A stretch of 64,000 nt of DNA, taken from contig JANQJA010000002.1 of the NCBI GenBank assembly GCA_028281885.1, forward strand, positions 56,284 through 120,283, given 5' to 3'. The notes beneath the pieces were generated by a model. The model was not told the origin of the DNA. It saw only the letters and a list, made by a program, of their open reading frames with translations, and did not search any database. Position 1 is the stretch's first letter, and each line of letters opens with the position of its first letter. The position numbers and the translations under genes were made by a program. Source of the stretch: Pseudomonadales bacterium (GTDB lineage Bacteria; Pseudomonadota; Gammaproteobacteria; Pseudomonadales; Azotimanducaceae). Of this stretch, positions 1 through 9,192 are shown piece after piece.

Positions 1-1033
1 CCTGTTGAAAGTGTAGCGTCTGCGGTGCGCCGACCACGTAGAGGGCGCTGTCAACATGAAGCTCGCGGACGCGATAGCGCACGGCGGCGAGGTCGGTTGC
101 CATATAAGGATAGCCGCCGTCAGATTTTCTGACGATTGCGGGCAGGGGCTTGCCATCCTTGCCGCGAAACTCGTCGAGGAAGACGCAGAGGGCGCCGTCC
201 GACTCTTCGATCAGCCCGTTTTCCTCCAGCTCTGCCAGCGTGTCGGCAAGATCGTTATTGTAACTGCTTTCGCCGCGCACGTGCCTGGCTGCCAGTGAGA
301 TGTCCAGTGCATCGTATACGGTCTCGCAGTGACGAATTGACTCATCGATGAATCTTTCCCACAGCGACAGATATTTTTTGTCACCGTTTTGCAGTTTGAC
401 GACAGCTTCGCGGGCGCGGGCAGCAAATGTCTCATCATTGCGGAATTTTTCGCTGGCCAGGCGATAGAAGGCTTCAAGGTCACTGAGTTCGGTGCCGATG
501 TCCTGGTCGTTGAGGGTATCGAGATAGGCCAGCAGACTGCCAAACTGGGCGCCCCAGTCACCGACATGGCTGGTTCGAACGACATCGTGACCCAGGAACT
601 CGAGCATTCGCACGATCGCGTCGCCGATCGCCGTGGTTCGAAGGTGGCCGATGTGCATTTCCTTGGCGAGGTTCGGCGATGAATAATCCACCAGAATTTT
701 CTTCGCCTGTCGCAGTTCAATCCCCAGTCGCTGATCTGTTGTCAGTCGCTGCAACTGTTCGGCCACGTAGGCTGGGGACAGGTGAATATTGAGAAATCCC
801 GGTCCGGCGATTTCTACGCTCGAGGCAATCGGCAGATCGAGCGCTGCCACGACCCCGGTTGCAAGTTCGCGCGGATTTGAACCTGATCGTTTTGCCGCGC
901 CCATGATGCCGTTGGCCTGGTAGTGACCAAACTCTGGTCGCGACGCCTGCCTGACGACGGCGGGTGCTTCTTTCGCGCCGGCTTTTGCCATGGCGGTACT
1001 GATCGCCTGATCGAGGATGGTCGAGATTTTCAT
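1..1033 (-). CDS. argS: Arginyl-tRNA synthetase, N-terminal part (cut by left window edge)
   Basis: Class I aminoacyl-tRNA synthetase that charges tRNA-Arg. About 344 residues are readable from an ATG on the minus strand, and the C-terminal portion lies outside the window. The N-terminal Add-1-like region (start MKISTILDQAIS) is followed at about residues 124-129 by MHIGHLR, the class I HIGH nucleotide-binding signature, in the context VDYSSPNLAKEMHIGHLR that is typical of ArgRS. The frame is open to the edge, which is why it looks as if it has no stop. The next gene, a beta-helix protein, ends 41 nt from its start. Identification is firm from the signature and flanking sequence. Confidence 0.96.
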   Translation of the reverse strand, partial: MKISTILDQAISTAMAKAGAKEAPAVVRQASRPEFGHYQANGIMGAAKRSGSNPRELATGVVAALDLPIASSVEIAGPGFLNIHLSPAYVAEQLQRLTTDQRLGIELRQAKKILVDYSSPNLAKEMHIGHLRTTAIGDAIVRMLEFLGHDVVRTSHVGDWGAQFGSLLAYLDTLNDQDIGTELSDLEAFYRLASEKFRNDETFAARAREAVVKLQNGDKKYLSLWERFIDESIRHCETVYDALDISLAARHVRGESSYNNDLADTLAELEENGLIEESDGALCVFLDEFRGKDGKPLPAIVRKSDGGYPYMATDLAAVRYRVRELHVDSALYVVGAPQTLHFQQ

Positions 1034-1074
1034 GTCACGGGGGATGGCCGAAAGGCCGCGTATGGTAGCAGATT

Positions 1075-1788
1075 TCAGTGCCGGGCGACGATTTCGGTGG
1101 CCTGCCTTAACTTGATGATGCTGTTGTCCGGATAGTGACCTTTGGCCAGCGATGCGTTCGCATAGATCAGTGTGTCCTGTCCGATCAGGGTGCCGGGATT
1201 GGTCACGGCATTGCAGCCGGTCTGACTGCGATCACCGATGATGGCCCCGAACTTGGCGAGCCCGGTGTCAATCCGTTCACCATTGATGACCAGTTCGATG
1301 GTAGGTCGCTTCCCTGACGCATCCTTGGTGCTTGAAACCGTGAGATTGGATAATTTGGTCCCCGCTCCCAGATTGGTGTCATTACCGAGAATGCTGTCGC
1401 CCACATAGGCAAAATGGGGCGCCTTGGCACCATTCAGAAGAATCGAGTTTTTCATTTCGCCGGCGTGACCCAGCACCGCGCCGGGCGCAAGGATACAGTT
1501 GCCGCGCAAATACGCCCCCTGGCGCACCTCGCAGTCAGCGCCAATGATGGCAGGGCCGTGAATGCTGACGTGATCTTCGATGACCGCACCTTCGGCAACA
1601 AAGATGTTCGTCCCGTGGAGGGTTGCGGTGGGCGCAATTTGTCCCGCCCGTTGCGGTACATTGGTGGCGAAAAACCGCTGCATGTAATCCGGTAGGGTGG
1701 TCAGTGCATGCCACACCCATTCGTTGTCCGGGAACAGGTCGGCATGGGGAAATGCTGACAGGTCGAAAAAGTCGCGATAGGTGAGCAT
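1075..1788 (-). CDS. Left-handed beta-helix (hexapeptide) protein, nucleotidyl/acyltransferase-like
   Basis: 237 residues. After a helical N-terminus of about 50 residues come hexapeptide-type turns (APTATLHGTNIFVAEGAVIE, then GPAIIGADCEVRQGAYLRGN), as in the left-handed beta-helix half of GlmU-like UDP-sugar pyrophosphorylases. GHAGEMKNSIL and GAGTKLSNL resemble the acetyl-CoA/sugar-phosphate binding turns of the GlmU C-terminal domain. No N-terminal nucleotidyltransferase (GxGTRM) domain is present, so this is a stand-alone helix domain. It probably acts on a nucleotide sugar or sugar phosphate, but the substrate cannot be read. It sits between argS and a hybrid sensor kinase, all on the minus strand with short gaps. 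Confidence 0.75.
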   Translation of the reverse strand: MLTYRDFFDLSAFPHADLFPDNEWVWHALTTLPDYMQRFFATNVPQRAGQIAPTATLHGTNIFVAEGAVIEDHVSIHGPAIIGADCEVRQGAYLRGNCILAPGAVLGHAGEMKNSILLNGAKAPHFAYVGDSILGNDTNLGAGTKLSNLTVSSTKDASGKRPTIELVINGERIDTGLAKFGAIIGDRSQTGCNAVTNPGTLIGQDTLIYANASLAKGHYPDNSIIKLRQATEIVARH

Positions 1789-1822
1789 GATCTGGGCGGT
1801 CCTGAACTGACTTCAGGAAATG

Positions 1823-4078
1823 TTAATCTGTAGCGCCGCGGTTGTCGTCCAGTAAACCTCGGACTCGCTCGCAGAGCGTGTCCGGTGTGTAGGGCTTCTC
1901 GATCATATCCAGGTCGTTTTCGAGGATGAAGCGGGTTTGTTCGCTGTCTCTCGAATAGCCGGTTGAAAACAACACTTTCATCGATGGTCGTATATCCCGA
2001 ATGGCATCAAATAGTTTCGGTGCCTCGATGCCTGGCAGCACGACGTCGCAAATCACGAGATCGATGGTAGAAACATGTTCCTTAAACTGAGACAGGCCTT
2101 TGGGTCCTGTTTCAGCCGTCAGTACCGTGTACCCGGCATGAGTGAGTACGCGCTGGCATAGTCGCAACACCTGTTCATTGTCTTCGATTAGCAGGATGGT
2201 TTCTGTCGCTGCGATTGGTCGCGCGCTCGAACGTGCCTGTTTGCCTGTTTTCCGGGATGACGTTGGGGTGATAAGAGGCAGGGTGATCTGAAAGCGAGTC
2301 CCTCGACCAGGTTCGCTGTCGACTTCAATGTTCCCATCGTGCCGTTTGACGATACCGAATACGACCGAAAGGCCGAGCCCGGTACCTTCGTCTTTCGGTT
2401 TGGTGGTAAAGAAGGGCTCGAAGATGCGCTGGGCAACTTCCGGCGGTATGCCGGTTCCGGTGTCTTCGATGGTAATGATGGCTACCTCGGCGTGCAGGTC
2501 ATCCGGTTTCGTCACTTCACGCTGCCCCACGGAAATCGTCAGGGCGCCGCCATCAGGCATGGCATCGCGGGCATTCACGCACAGGTTGATGATCACCTGT
2601 TCCAGCTGCCCGGGGTCTGCGAGAACCCAGGGGGCCTGTAGTGATTGCAGAAACCGGACCTGGATGCTGGCCGGGAGCAATCGTTCGATGATGCGCTCGA
2701 TGCCCTTGATCAGCTGGTTCAGGTCAACCTCGGTGGTCTGCATTTCCTGGCGCCGGGCGAATGTCAGTAGTTTTCGGGTCATGCCGGTCGCACGTTCGCC
2801 CGCGTCCCGAATCTGTACCAGATAATCCTCAATTTCTTCGTCAATGCCCGGTGTCTCAAGGCCCAGTTCCGCGTAGCCGTTGATGGCGACCAGCAGGTTG
2901 TTGAAGTCGTGGGCGATCCCGCCGGTGAGCTCACCGAGGGAATCGACTTTCTGGGCTGACTGTAACTGGTGCTGGAGAGCGCTGCGTTCTCGGTCGGCCT
3001 GTTCCATCAGCGTCTGGTCCTGAACGATCCAGAGGGAGCCACCCCGGGCGGGCAGGCGGGTGATGAGCAGCTGCAGTTCTTCGTCGGGCTTTCTTGATCC
3101 CGGCATGGTAGTGGGCTCATGCATTGGGACACTGGCGGCGTCAGGTATGAGCGTTTCAAGTGATGCGCCCCGAAGCAACTCGTCCGGGTGACCGAAAACG
3201 TAAAGCGTCGCCGTGTTGTAATCCGTGACCCTGTTTTGCTCGTCGGTGCAGATGACCGCCTCGGGCAGCCCCGCGATCAGGGTCTCAAAGTCGGCTTTGA
3301 GATCGTCGGCCATGGACCTGAAGTTGCTAGCCTCGTGCTGACGAGAAGCCAATTGTTGTGTGGCATCTTCGAGCAACGCTTTTGTATCGGCAAGTTCTCC
3401 CGCGAGCTGTTGATGACGATTTTCCAGCCCAGCCAGATGCTTTTCCCGGGCGACCAGAAGGTTGAACTGGCGTCTTGCAGTTGGCGACATGCCAAAACCC
3501 AGCAGCGTACGTCGAATCGTTGCCCGCCGGTTAACGGTGGGAAGCGCCATTTCAAGCCTGGCGCCGGATTCCGTGATGGTGAAGCTGAATTCCGGTGAAT
3601 CACTGCCGAGCTTTGGCGGCAGGCTGAGAATCTGCCCGGCCAGTAGTCTGAGTGATGCCATTGACAGCGCCTGTTCGGCCATGCTCATCGAGATGTCGAG
3701 ATGAGTATCGCTGGAGTCATCGACATGGATTTTGATCGGCAACGTGCCGATCAGACTGGTCGCGGGGTCAAGCAGTGACCGGATCTGTGAGCACGGTGTT
3801 GGTGAAGCGGCTGCATTGACCAGCCAGGGTTTGAAGTCCGCATGTTTCCAGGCTTCTGCGCCCACTTCGATCATCTCGTCGTCACCGAGCCAGGCGCCCA
3901 GATTTGCGTGAATCAGTGCGACGACATCCCAACTGATCATGCGATCTTTTTCGAGTAGCGTTGCCTGATCCAGGGGGCAATGGTTGAGCAGGTGTTTCTC
4001 TGGGATGCGCCGTCGGCGACAAACATCAAATAGCCATCGCACGTACCGGGATGACACAGGGTCCTGCTCATTATTCAT
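1823..4078 (-). CDS. Hybrid sensor histidine kinase with C-terminal receiver
   Basis: 751 residues and apparently soluble: no signal peptide or membrane segment is seen. Residues 1-200 look like the ligand-binding half of AraC-type regulators (tentative). A coiled coil lies near 205-260 and a short PAS-like segment near 262-315 (LPEAVICTDEQNRVTDYN). The HisKA H-box GGIAHDFNNLL places the phospho-acceptor His near 390. The HATPase follows, with N-box NLCVNARDAM, G1 box DTGTGIPP and G2 GTGLGLS. The receiver (from about 635, ILLIEDNEQV) carries the acceptor Asp in DLVICDVVLPG. It should autophosphorylate and relay to its own receiver. No output domain or partner regulator is adjacent, so the pathway is unknown. 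Confidence 0.9.
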   Translation of the reverse strand: MNNEQDPVSSRYVRWLFDVCRRRRIPEKHLLNHCPLDQATLLEKDRMISWDVVALIHANLGAWLGDDEMIEVGAEAWKHADFKPWLVNAAASPTPCSQIRSLLDPATSLIGTLPIKIHVDDSSDTHLDISMSMAEQALSMASLRLLAGQILSLPPKLGSDSPEFSFTITESGARLEMALPTVNRRATIRRTLLGFGMSPTARRQFNLLVAREKHLAGLENRHQQLAGELADTKALLEDATQQLASRQHEASNFRSMADDLKADFETLIAGLPEAVICTDEQNRVTDYNTATLYVFGHPDELLRGASLETLIPDAASVPMHEPTTMPGSRKPDEELQLLITRLPARGGSLWIVQDQTLMEQADRERSALQHQLQSAQKVDSLGELTGGIAHDFNNLLVAINGYAELGLETPGIDEEIEDYLVQIRDAGERATGMTRKLLTFARRQEMQTTEVDLNQLIKGIERIIERLLPASIQVRFLQSLQAPWVLADPGQLEQVIINLCVNARDAMPDGGALTISVGQREVTKPDDLHAEVAIITIEDTGTGIPPEVAQRIFEPFFTTKPKDEGTGLGLSVVFGIVKRHDGNIEVDSEPGRGTRFQITLPLITPTSSRKTGKQARSSARPIAATETILLIEDNEQVLRLCQRVLTHAGYTVLTAETGPKGLSQFKEHVSTIDLVICDVVLPGIEAPKLFDAIRDIRPSMKVLFSTGYSRDSEQTRFILENDLDMIEKPYTPDTLCERVRGLLDDNRGATD

Positions 4079-4101
4079 GCAAGTATGGTATCAGATTGAG
4101 G

Positions 4102-5454
4102 TCAATTTCGGCTCTGCAATTTTTCGACGAGACGGCGATGAAGATTGTCGAAACCGCCATTGCTCATGATAACGACGTGAGTGGTGCCATGTTCAATTGC
4201 GTCGAGTGCCGCCGTGATGATCTGTTGGGTATCGCTTACCACTCGACCCGATAGCCTGGTCATGTCCCATTGGATGTCCGTGGGCTGAGACCAGATGACG
4301 TCGTCAGCAGCCTGGGTAGCATCGTTGAGCGTTTCCTGGTGGTGGAAGCCGCCGCGCATGGTATGCGATCTGGGTTCGATGATGGCAAGAATCCGCTGCT
4401 GGCGAGCCTTGCGTCTTAATCCTTCAAGCGTCGATCTGATCGCCGTCGGATGGTGGGCGAAGTCGTCGTAGACGGTCGTGTGTGCGTTCTGATAGATCAC
4501 TTCCATGCGCCGCTTCACGCCGCTAAATTCACACAGTGCCTTGCAGGCAGCACCAGGTGCCACGCCGACGTGGCGGCTGGCAGCAATGGCAGCAAGTGCA
4601 TTGAGGATGTTGTGTCGGCCAGCCATTGCCCAGCGGACCTGGCCCACCGTCTGACCATTGACTGTCACTTCGAACTCGCTGTCGTCAGCGCTGATGTTGC
4701 GTGCCTGTACTTCTCCGTCCTGCAAACCGAACCGGACCACATCGGACCAACAGCCTCGATCGAGGACATCGTCGACATTGTCATCCTGGGCAGGGGCAAT
4801 GATCTGACCGTTGTCGGGGACCGTTCTGATCAGCAGGTGAAACTGTTGTTTGATGTCTTCCAGACTATCGAATATGTCGGCGTGGTCGTATTCGAGATTG
4901 CCAATGATTGTTGTTTGCGGACGGTAGTGCAGGAACTTGGAGCGCCGATCAAAATAAGAGGTGTCGTATTCGTCTGCCTCGATCACAAAAAAATCTGTCT
5001 CGCCGAGCCGGGCTGATTCGGTGAAATTTGCCGGTACGCCCCCCACCAGAAACCCTGGTGCAAGGCCTGCCGATTCGAGAATCCAGGCCGTCATGCTGGT
5101 GGTGGTGGTCTTGCCGTGAGTTCCTGCGACGGCGATGACCCAGCGGTCGGCCAACAGGTGGCGGCCCAGCCATTCGGCGCCAGAGGTGTAATCGACCCCG
5201 GTTCTGAGCACATGTTCCAGCGCCGGGTTTCCCCTCGGCAGATTGGCATTGCCGACGATGACCAGGTCAGTGTCGGCAGGAAAGTGGTCTGGCTGGTAGC
5301 CCGTCGACAGAGCGATGCCAGCGCTTTCCAACTGCGTGCTCATCGGTGGGTAGACGTTCTCATCGCTGCCGGTGACAGTATGACCCAGCTGTTTTGCCAA
5401 CAGCGCAATGCTTCCCATCAATGTGCCGCAGATGCCGAGGATGTGGATATTCAT
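4102..5454 (-). CDS. mpl: UDP-N-acetylmuramate:L-alanyl-gamma-D-glutamyl-meso-diaminopimelate ligase
   Basis: Mur-ligase family enzyme of peptidoglycan recycling. It joins the recycled tripeptide L-Ala-gamma-D-Glu-mDAP to UDP-MurNAc in the cytoplasm. The chosen ATG gives 450 residues starting MNIHILGICGTLMGS, the conserved Mpl/MurC N-terminus. A longer in-frame reading upstream has low-complexity Arg-rich sequence and overlaps the neighbouring membrane-protein gene, so it was rejected. The P-loop GTHGKTTTT and EADEYDTSYFDRRSKF are characteristic. The upstream membrane-protein gene on the same strand ends 2 nt before this start, so the two are probably cotranscribed. It pairs functionally with amgK-murU elsewhere in the window (MurNAc salvage). 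Confidence 0.95.
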   Translation of the reverse strand: MNIHILGICGTLMGSIALLAKQLGHTVTGSDENVYPPMSTQLESAGIALSTGYQPDHFPADTDLVIVGNANLPRGNPALEHVLRTGVDYTSGAEWLGRHLLADRWVIAVAGTHGKTTTTSMTAWILESAGLAPGFLVGGVPANFTESARLGETDFFVIEADEYDTSYFDRRSKFLHYRPQTTIIGNLEYDHADIFDSLEDIKQQFHLLIRTVPDNGQIIAPAQDDNVDDVLDRGCWSDVVRFGLQDGEVQARNISADDSEFEVTVNGQTVGQVRWAMAGRHNILNALAAIAASRHVGVAPGAACKALCEFSGVKRRMEVIYQNAHTTVYDDFAHHPTAIRSTLEGLRRKARQQRILAIIEPRSHTMRGGFHHQETLNDATQAADDVIWSQPTDIQWDMTRLSGRVVSDTQQIITAALDAIEHGTTHVVIMSNGGFDNLHRRLVEKLQSRN

Positions 5455-5456
5455 GG

Positions 5457-5987
5457 TCAGCCTGGCGTCGTTTGTAAGGGAAAGATCGCGTAGGTCGTTG
5501 CGATGGCGAGCAGTTCGATACCGAAAGCGGTGGCGATACCAAGGGCCAGGCTGATATCGGCGGCGCGATGGAGGATGTGCCCAGCAATGGTCAGCCACCA
5601 TACGAAGATGCCAAGAAATACACTTTCCAGCACCAGCGTCAGGGTCGCGGATTCTAGCTGGGCCATCAGCAGCAGGATCGGCAGTGTCAGTAGCAGGATG
5701 AGTGTATTGGCACCGAACAGGGCCGTCAGTGTCTGCTGCAGCCGGTCCGGCACGGATTTGAACAATAACAGTGCACCGACGATACCGATCTCCACGGCCA
5801 GGCCGATCATGACAAAGGCGGTAGCTTTGGCGATGCCGATGTCGTTGCGGCTGATGAGGTTGATTGTCAGCGCGGTCACCACATACAGCACGAAGGTTGT
5901 TGCCAGGACAAAGGTGGTGCGTGGTAACCGTTCAGGCCCGTCCCGCAGCAGGCACATCTGCCAGTAGAAGAGGATGATTTCCCGCAT
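5457..5987 (-). CDS. Small polytopic membrane protein of unknown function
   Basis: 176 residues with four hydrophobic segments (about 25-45, 55-75, 90-112, 118-165), suggesting a four- to five-helix inner-membrane protein of the Yip1-like size class. No catalytic motif is visible. It lies 2 nt upstream of mpl in the same direction and is divergent from ccoN, so the region between it and ccoN may serve both. A role in envelope maintenance would be a guess from the mpl neighbour only. Confidence 0.7.
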   Translation of the reverse strand: MREIILFYWQMCLLRDGPERLPRTTFVLATTFVLYVVTALTINLISRNDIGIAKATAFVMIGLAVEIGIVGALLLFKSVPDRLQQTLTALFGANTLILLLTLPILLLMAQLESATLTLVLESVFLGIFVWWLTIAGHILHRAADISLALGIATAFGIELLAIATTYAIFPLQTTPG

Positions 5988-6023
5988 GCTGTCCGTGGCT
6001 CAAGAAGCAGCGGGAGATTTTAC

Positions 6024-6066
6024 ATGACTTGTATCAATGAAGCCTGCGTTTGCCTTGAGATATACT
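6024..6066 (+). promoter_or_regulatory. FNR/ANR-type promoter of the cco operon
   Basis: ATGAC-TTGT-ATCAA (6024-6037) matches 8 of 10 specified bases of the FNR consensus TTGAT-N4-ATCAA, with a perfect right half. TATACT at 6061-6066 is a 5/6 match to a -10 box. It places the transcription start near 6073, so the box is centred at about -42, the class II activation position. This fixes the ccoN start at 6097, because an upstream in-frame ATG lies inside the box. Control of cbb3 oxidase genes by FNR/ANR is established in many proteobacteria. Confidence 0.7.
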
Positions 6067-6096
6067 GCGCCGGTTTCTGGGATTATTGGTTGCGTG

Positions 6097-7530
6097 ATGT
6101 CGGAACAGACGGGTTATAACTACAGGGTTGTCAAGCAGTTCGCCCTGATGACGGTGGTGTGGGGTATTGTCGGGATGCTGGTGGGCGTATTGCTTGCCGC
6201 GCAGCTCACCTGGCCTGTGTTCAATACCGAACTTCCCTGGTTTCATTTTGGCAGGCTGAGACCGCTGCATACCAACGCGGTGATTTTTGCCTTTGGCGGC
6301 TCTGCGCTCTTCGCCACGAGCCTGTTTGTGGTGCAACGAACCTGCCAGGTCCGGTTGATTTCCGATGGTCTGGCCGCGTTTGTATTCTGGGGCTGGCAGC
6401 TGGTCATTGTCTCCGCGGCGGTGACCCTGCCGCTCGGTCTTACCACTTCGAAGGAATACGCCGAGCTGGAATGGCCCATCGACATTCTGATCACGCTGGT
6501 GTGGGTCGCCTATGCGATATTGTTCTTCGGTACGCTGGCGAAACGAAAAACCCAGCACATCTATGTTGCCAACTGGTTCTTTTCCGCCTTTATCGTGGCG
6601 GTGGCTATTCTCCATATTTTTAACAGCCTCGCGCTGCCGGTCACACTGACCAAGTCCTATTCCGTCTACGCCGGCGCCATCGATGCGATGGTGCAGTGGT
6701 GGTACGGCCACAATGCGGTGGGCTTTTTCCTGACTGCCGGGTTCCTGGGCATGATGTATTACTTCGTCCCGAAGCAGGCCGACCGGCCGGTTTATTCCTA
6801 TCGGCTCTCGGTGGTTCATTTCTGGGCACTCATTGCCGTCTACGTCTGGGCCGGTCCGCACCACCTGCATTACTCGGCGCTGCCCGACTGGGCCCAGAGT
6901 CTGGGAATGGTGATGTCGCTGGTCCTGCTGGCGCCGTCCTGGGGTGGCATGATCAACGGCATCATGACCCTGTCAGGCGCCTGGGACAAACTACGTACGG
7001 ATCCCATCCTGAAATTCCTGATCGTGTCCCTGTCCTTTTACGGCATGTCCACGTTTGAAGGTCCAATGATGTCGATCAAGTCGGTGAACTCATTGTCCCA
7101 CTTCACTGACTGGACAGTCGGACATGTTCATTCCGGTGCGCTCGGGTGGGTGGCGATGATCTCGATCGGCTCGATGTATCACCTGATACCGATCATGTAT
7201 GGCAAGAAGGCGGGTGACATGTACAGCGAGAAGCTGATCGATATCCACTTCTGGTTGTCCACCATCGGTACCGTGCTTTATATCGCTTCCATGTGGGTCA
7301 ACGGGCTGATGCAGGGATTGATGTGGCGGGCCGTGAACAGCGATGGCACGCTGACATACAGTTTTGTTGAGTCCGTCGAAGCGAGCTTCCCCGGCTATGT
7401 GGTTCGTTTTGTCGGCGGCACCATATTCTTCGTTGGCATGCTGGTGATGGCTTACAACGTCTGGATGACGGCTCGGTCAAACCCTGAAGAAACGGCGGAG
7501 CCGACGGTGGTGGGGGCAGCAGGCGCATGA
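6097..7530 (+). CDS. ccoN: cbb3-type cytochrome c oxidase subunit I
   Basis: Catalytic subunit of the high-affinity, proton-pumping cbb3 oxidase in the inner membrane; it carries low-spin heme b and the heme b3-CuB site. 477 residues, polytopic, with heme/copper ligand histidines in [22 protein letters not shown] and [13 protein letters not shown]. The start at [15 protein letters not shown] matches the family N-terminus and lies 24 nt downstream of the inferred transcription start. The stop overlaps ccoO by 4 nt (ATGA), so translation is probably coupled. First gene of an eight-gene oxidase and assembly cluster. Confidence 0.97.
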   Translation: MSEQTGYNYRVVKQFALMTVVWGIVGMLVGVLLAAQLTWPVFNTELPWFHFGRLRPLHTNAVIFAFGGSALFATSLFVVQRTCQVRLISDGLAAFVFWGWQLVIVSAAVTLPLGLTTSKEYAELEWPIDILITLVWVAYAILFFGTLAKRKTQHIYVANWFFSAFIVAVAILHIFNSLALPVTLTKSYSVYAGAIDAMVQWWYGHNAVGFFLTAGFLGMMYYFVPKQADRPVYSYRLSVVHFWALIAVYVWAGPHHLHYSALPDWAQSLGMVMSLVLLAPSWGGMINGIMTLSGAWDKLRTDPILKFLIVSLSFYGMSTFEGPMMSIKSVNSLSHFTDWTVGHVHSGALGWVAMISIGSMYHLIPIMYGKKAGDMYSEKLIDIHFWLSTIGTVLYIASMWVNGLMQGLMWRAVNSDGTLTYSFVESVEASFPGYVVRFVGGTIFFVGMLVMAYNVWMTARSNPEETAEPTVVGAAGA

Positions 7531-8132
7531 ACGCATTTATCGAGAAAAACCTGCCGGCACTGCTTGCTCTGATTCTGATCGCCGTGAGCTTCGGCGGTGC
7601 CATCGAGATTCTGCCCCTTATGACCCAGGATGTTGTGACAGAGCCTATCGAGGGACTTGAGCCGCTGTCTCCACTCGAACTCGAAGGCCGTGACATCTAC
7701 ATTCGTGAGGGTTGCAACAACTGTCATTCGCAGATGATTCGGCCATTGCGGGCAGAGGTGGAGCGATACGGTCACTACACCGTCGCGGGAGAGCTGGTCT
7801 ACAACCATCCGTTTCTGTGGGGCTCAAAACGAACCGGGCCCGATCTCGCCCGGGTCGGTGGGCGCTACAGTGACAGCTGGCACCGCGCACACCTTTTCGA
7901 TCCCAGGTCCGTGGTACCCGAATCCAACATGCCGGCATTCCCGTGGATATTTGAGCGCGAGCTGGATGGCAGCACGACGGCTCGCAAACTGGAAGTATTA
8001 CGAACACTCGGTGTCCCCTATACCGATGAGCAGATCGCGTCGGCTGCTGAGTCCGTCGCAGGCAAGAGTGAAGCCGAGGCGCTGATCGCCTACCTGCAGC
8101 AGCTTGGCACGCTGATCCAGGAACGGAGGTAG
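7527..8132 (+). CDS. ccoO: cbb3-type cytochrome c oxidase subunit II (monoheme cytochrome c)
   Basis: 201 residues: one N-terminal membrane anchor (about 9-30) followed by a periplasmic c-type cytochrome domain. The heme site is [13 protein letters not shown] (CxxCH), with a downstream Met axial ligand candidate in ESNMPAFPW, both family-typical. It passes electrons from CcoP to the CcoN hemes. It overlaps ccoN by 4 nt; ccoQ begins 3 nt after its stop. Confidence 0.97.
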   Translation: MNAFIEKNLPALLALILIAVSFGGAIEILPLMTQDVVTEPIEGLEPLSPLELEGRDIYIREGCNNCHSQMIRPLRAEVERYGHYTVAGELVYNHPFLWGSKRTGPDLARVGGRYSDSWHRAHLFDPRSVVPESNMPAFPWIFERELDGSTTARKLEVLRTLGVPYTDEQIASAAESVAGKSEAEALIAYLQQLGTLIQERR

Positions 8133-8135
8133 ATC

Positions 8136-8297
8136 ATGGATATCAATGATATGCGTGGGCTCGCTACCTTGCTGTGCATGGTCGGGTTCTTGAGTGTCGT
8201 CTGGTGGGCCTACGGCCCGTCACGGAAGTCCTACTTCGAGGATGCTGCCGACATTCCGTTCAAAGAAGATAGAAGCGGGGAGCAAGACAGTGAGTAG
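8136..8297 (+). CDS. ccoQ: cbb3-type cytochrome oxidase small subunit (CcoQ/FixQ)
   Basis: A 53-codon gene read directly from the sequence. The protein starts MDINDMRGLATLLCMVGFLS, has one transmembrane helix followed by VVWWAYGP, and ends in a charged tail. The ATG follows GGAGGT (8125-8130), a strong ribosome site. Size, single helix and position between ccoO and ccoP all match CcoQ, which stabilises the complex. Its last codons overlap the GTG start of ccoP. Confidence 0.9.
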   Translation: MDINDMRGLATLLCMVGFLSVVWWAYGPSRKSYFEDAADIPFKEDRSGEQDSE

Positions 8298-9183
8298 TCT
8301 GGTCAGCGCCATTGTGATTATCGGCACGCTCGGTTCGCTGCTGGTTTTTTTTCTGATTCTTCACCTGAACCGGCATATTGCGAGGCCCGGGGAGACCACG
8401 GGGCATGTCTATGACGGCATTGAGGAATATGACAACCCGCTGCCATCCTGGTGGTACTGGGCGTTTTTGCTCAGCATCATTTTCAGCGTCGGTTACCTGC
8501 TGTGGTATCCGGGGTTGGGCAACTTTGCCGGTCTTGCCGGATGGACCAAGGTGGGTGAGCTGGAGCAGACCATGGCTGAGGCTGAGGCGAGGTATTCGCC
8601 GATCTTCGCCCAATACCGCGAAACTGCGGTGGAAGAACTTGTCACCGACGCCGATGCACTCAAGATTGGCCGGCGACTGTACGCGACCAACTGTTCTGTT
8701 TGCCATGGCGCAACCGGCCAGGGGAGTTATGGCTTCCCTAATCTGACCGATGAAGAATGGCTCTGGGGTGGCTCGGGCGAACAGATCAAGACCAGCATCC
8801 TGCAGGGCAGGATGGCGATGATGACGCCGTGGCTCGGTGTCCTGGGTGAGCAAGAGGTGCATGATGTCGCCAGCCATGTCATGTCGATGGCCGGCAGGGA
8901 TATGGACGAGGCGGAAGTTGCCCGCGGCCAGCAGACTTTCATGACCTATTGCGTGGCCTGCCATGGGCAGGATGGTAAAGGTAATGTTTTTCTGGGCGCA
9001 CCGGATCTGACCAACGAGATTTGGCTCTACGGAAACTCCAGGCTGCATATCGAACACACCATCAAACAGGGTCGCAGCGGTGTGATGCCCGCCTTCGGCA
9101 AGCAACTCGGTGATGACAAGGTGCACATTCTCGCCGCCTATGTGAAGAGTCTGTCCCGAAGTAACCCGGAGCAGTCCGAATAG
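8290..9183 (+). CDS. ccoP: cbb3-type cytochrome c oxidase subunit III (diheme cytochrome c)
   Basis: 297 residues from a GTG start. The choice rests on GGGGAG at 8277-8282 and on the hydrophobic helix (SAIVIIGTLGSLLVFFLILH) starting immediately after. An ATG-initiated extension further upstream would be read out of frame through ccoQ and has no membrane character. The FixP-like anchor has two helices (PSWWYWAFLLSIIFSVGYLL is the second). Two c-type heme sites are present: CSVCH (Cys 135) and CVACH (Cys 221). This subunit takes electrons from soluble cytochrome c. It overlaps ccoQ by 8 nt. Confidence 0.96.
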   Translation: MSSLVSAIVIIGTLGSLLVFFLILHLNRHIARPGETTGHVYDGIEEYDNPLPSWWYWAFLLSIIFSVGYLLWYPGLGNFAGLAGWTKVGELEQTMAEAEARYSPIFAQYRETAVEELVTDADALKIGRRLYATNCSVCHGATGQGSYGFPNLTDEEWLWGGSGEQIKTSILQGRMAMMTPWLGVLGEQEVHDVASHVMSMAGRDMDEAEVARGQQTFMTYCVACHGQDGKGNVFLGAPDLTNEIWLYGNSRLHIEHTIKQGRSGVMPAFGKQLGDDKVHILAAYVKSLSRSNPEQSE

Positions 9184-9192
9184 GGTGGCGTT

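Noticed and set aside
5455..5601. An N-terminally longer mpl start
   Set aside because: The extra 49 residues are Arg-rich, overlap the preceding gene in another frame and do not resemble Mpl.
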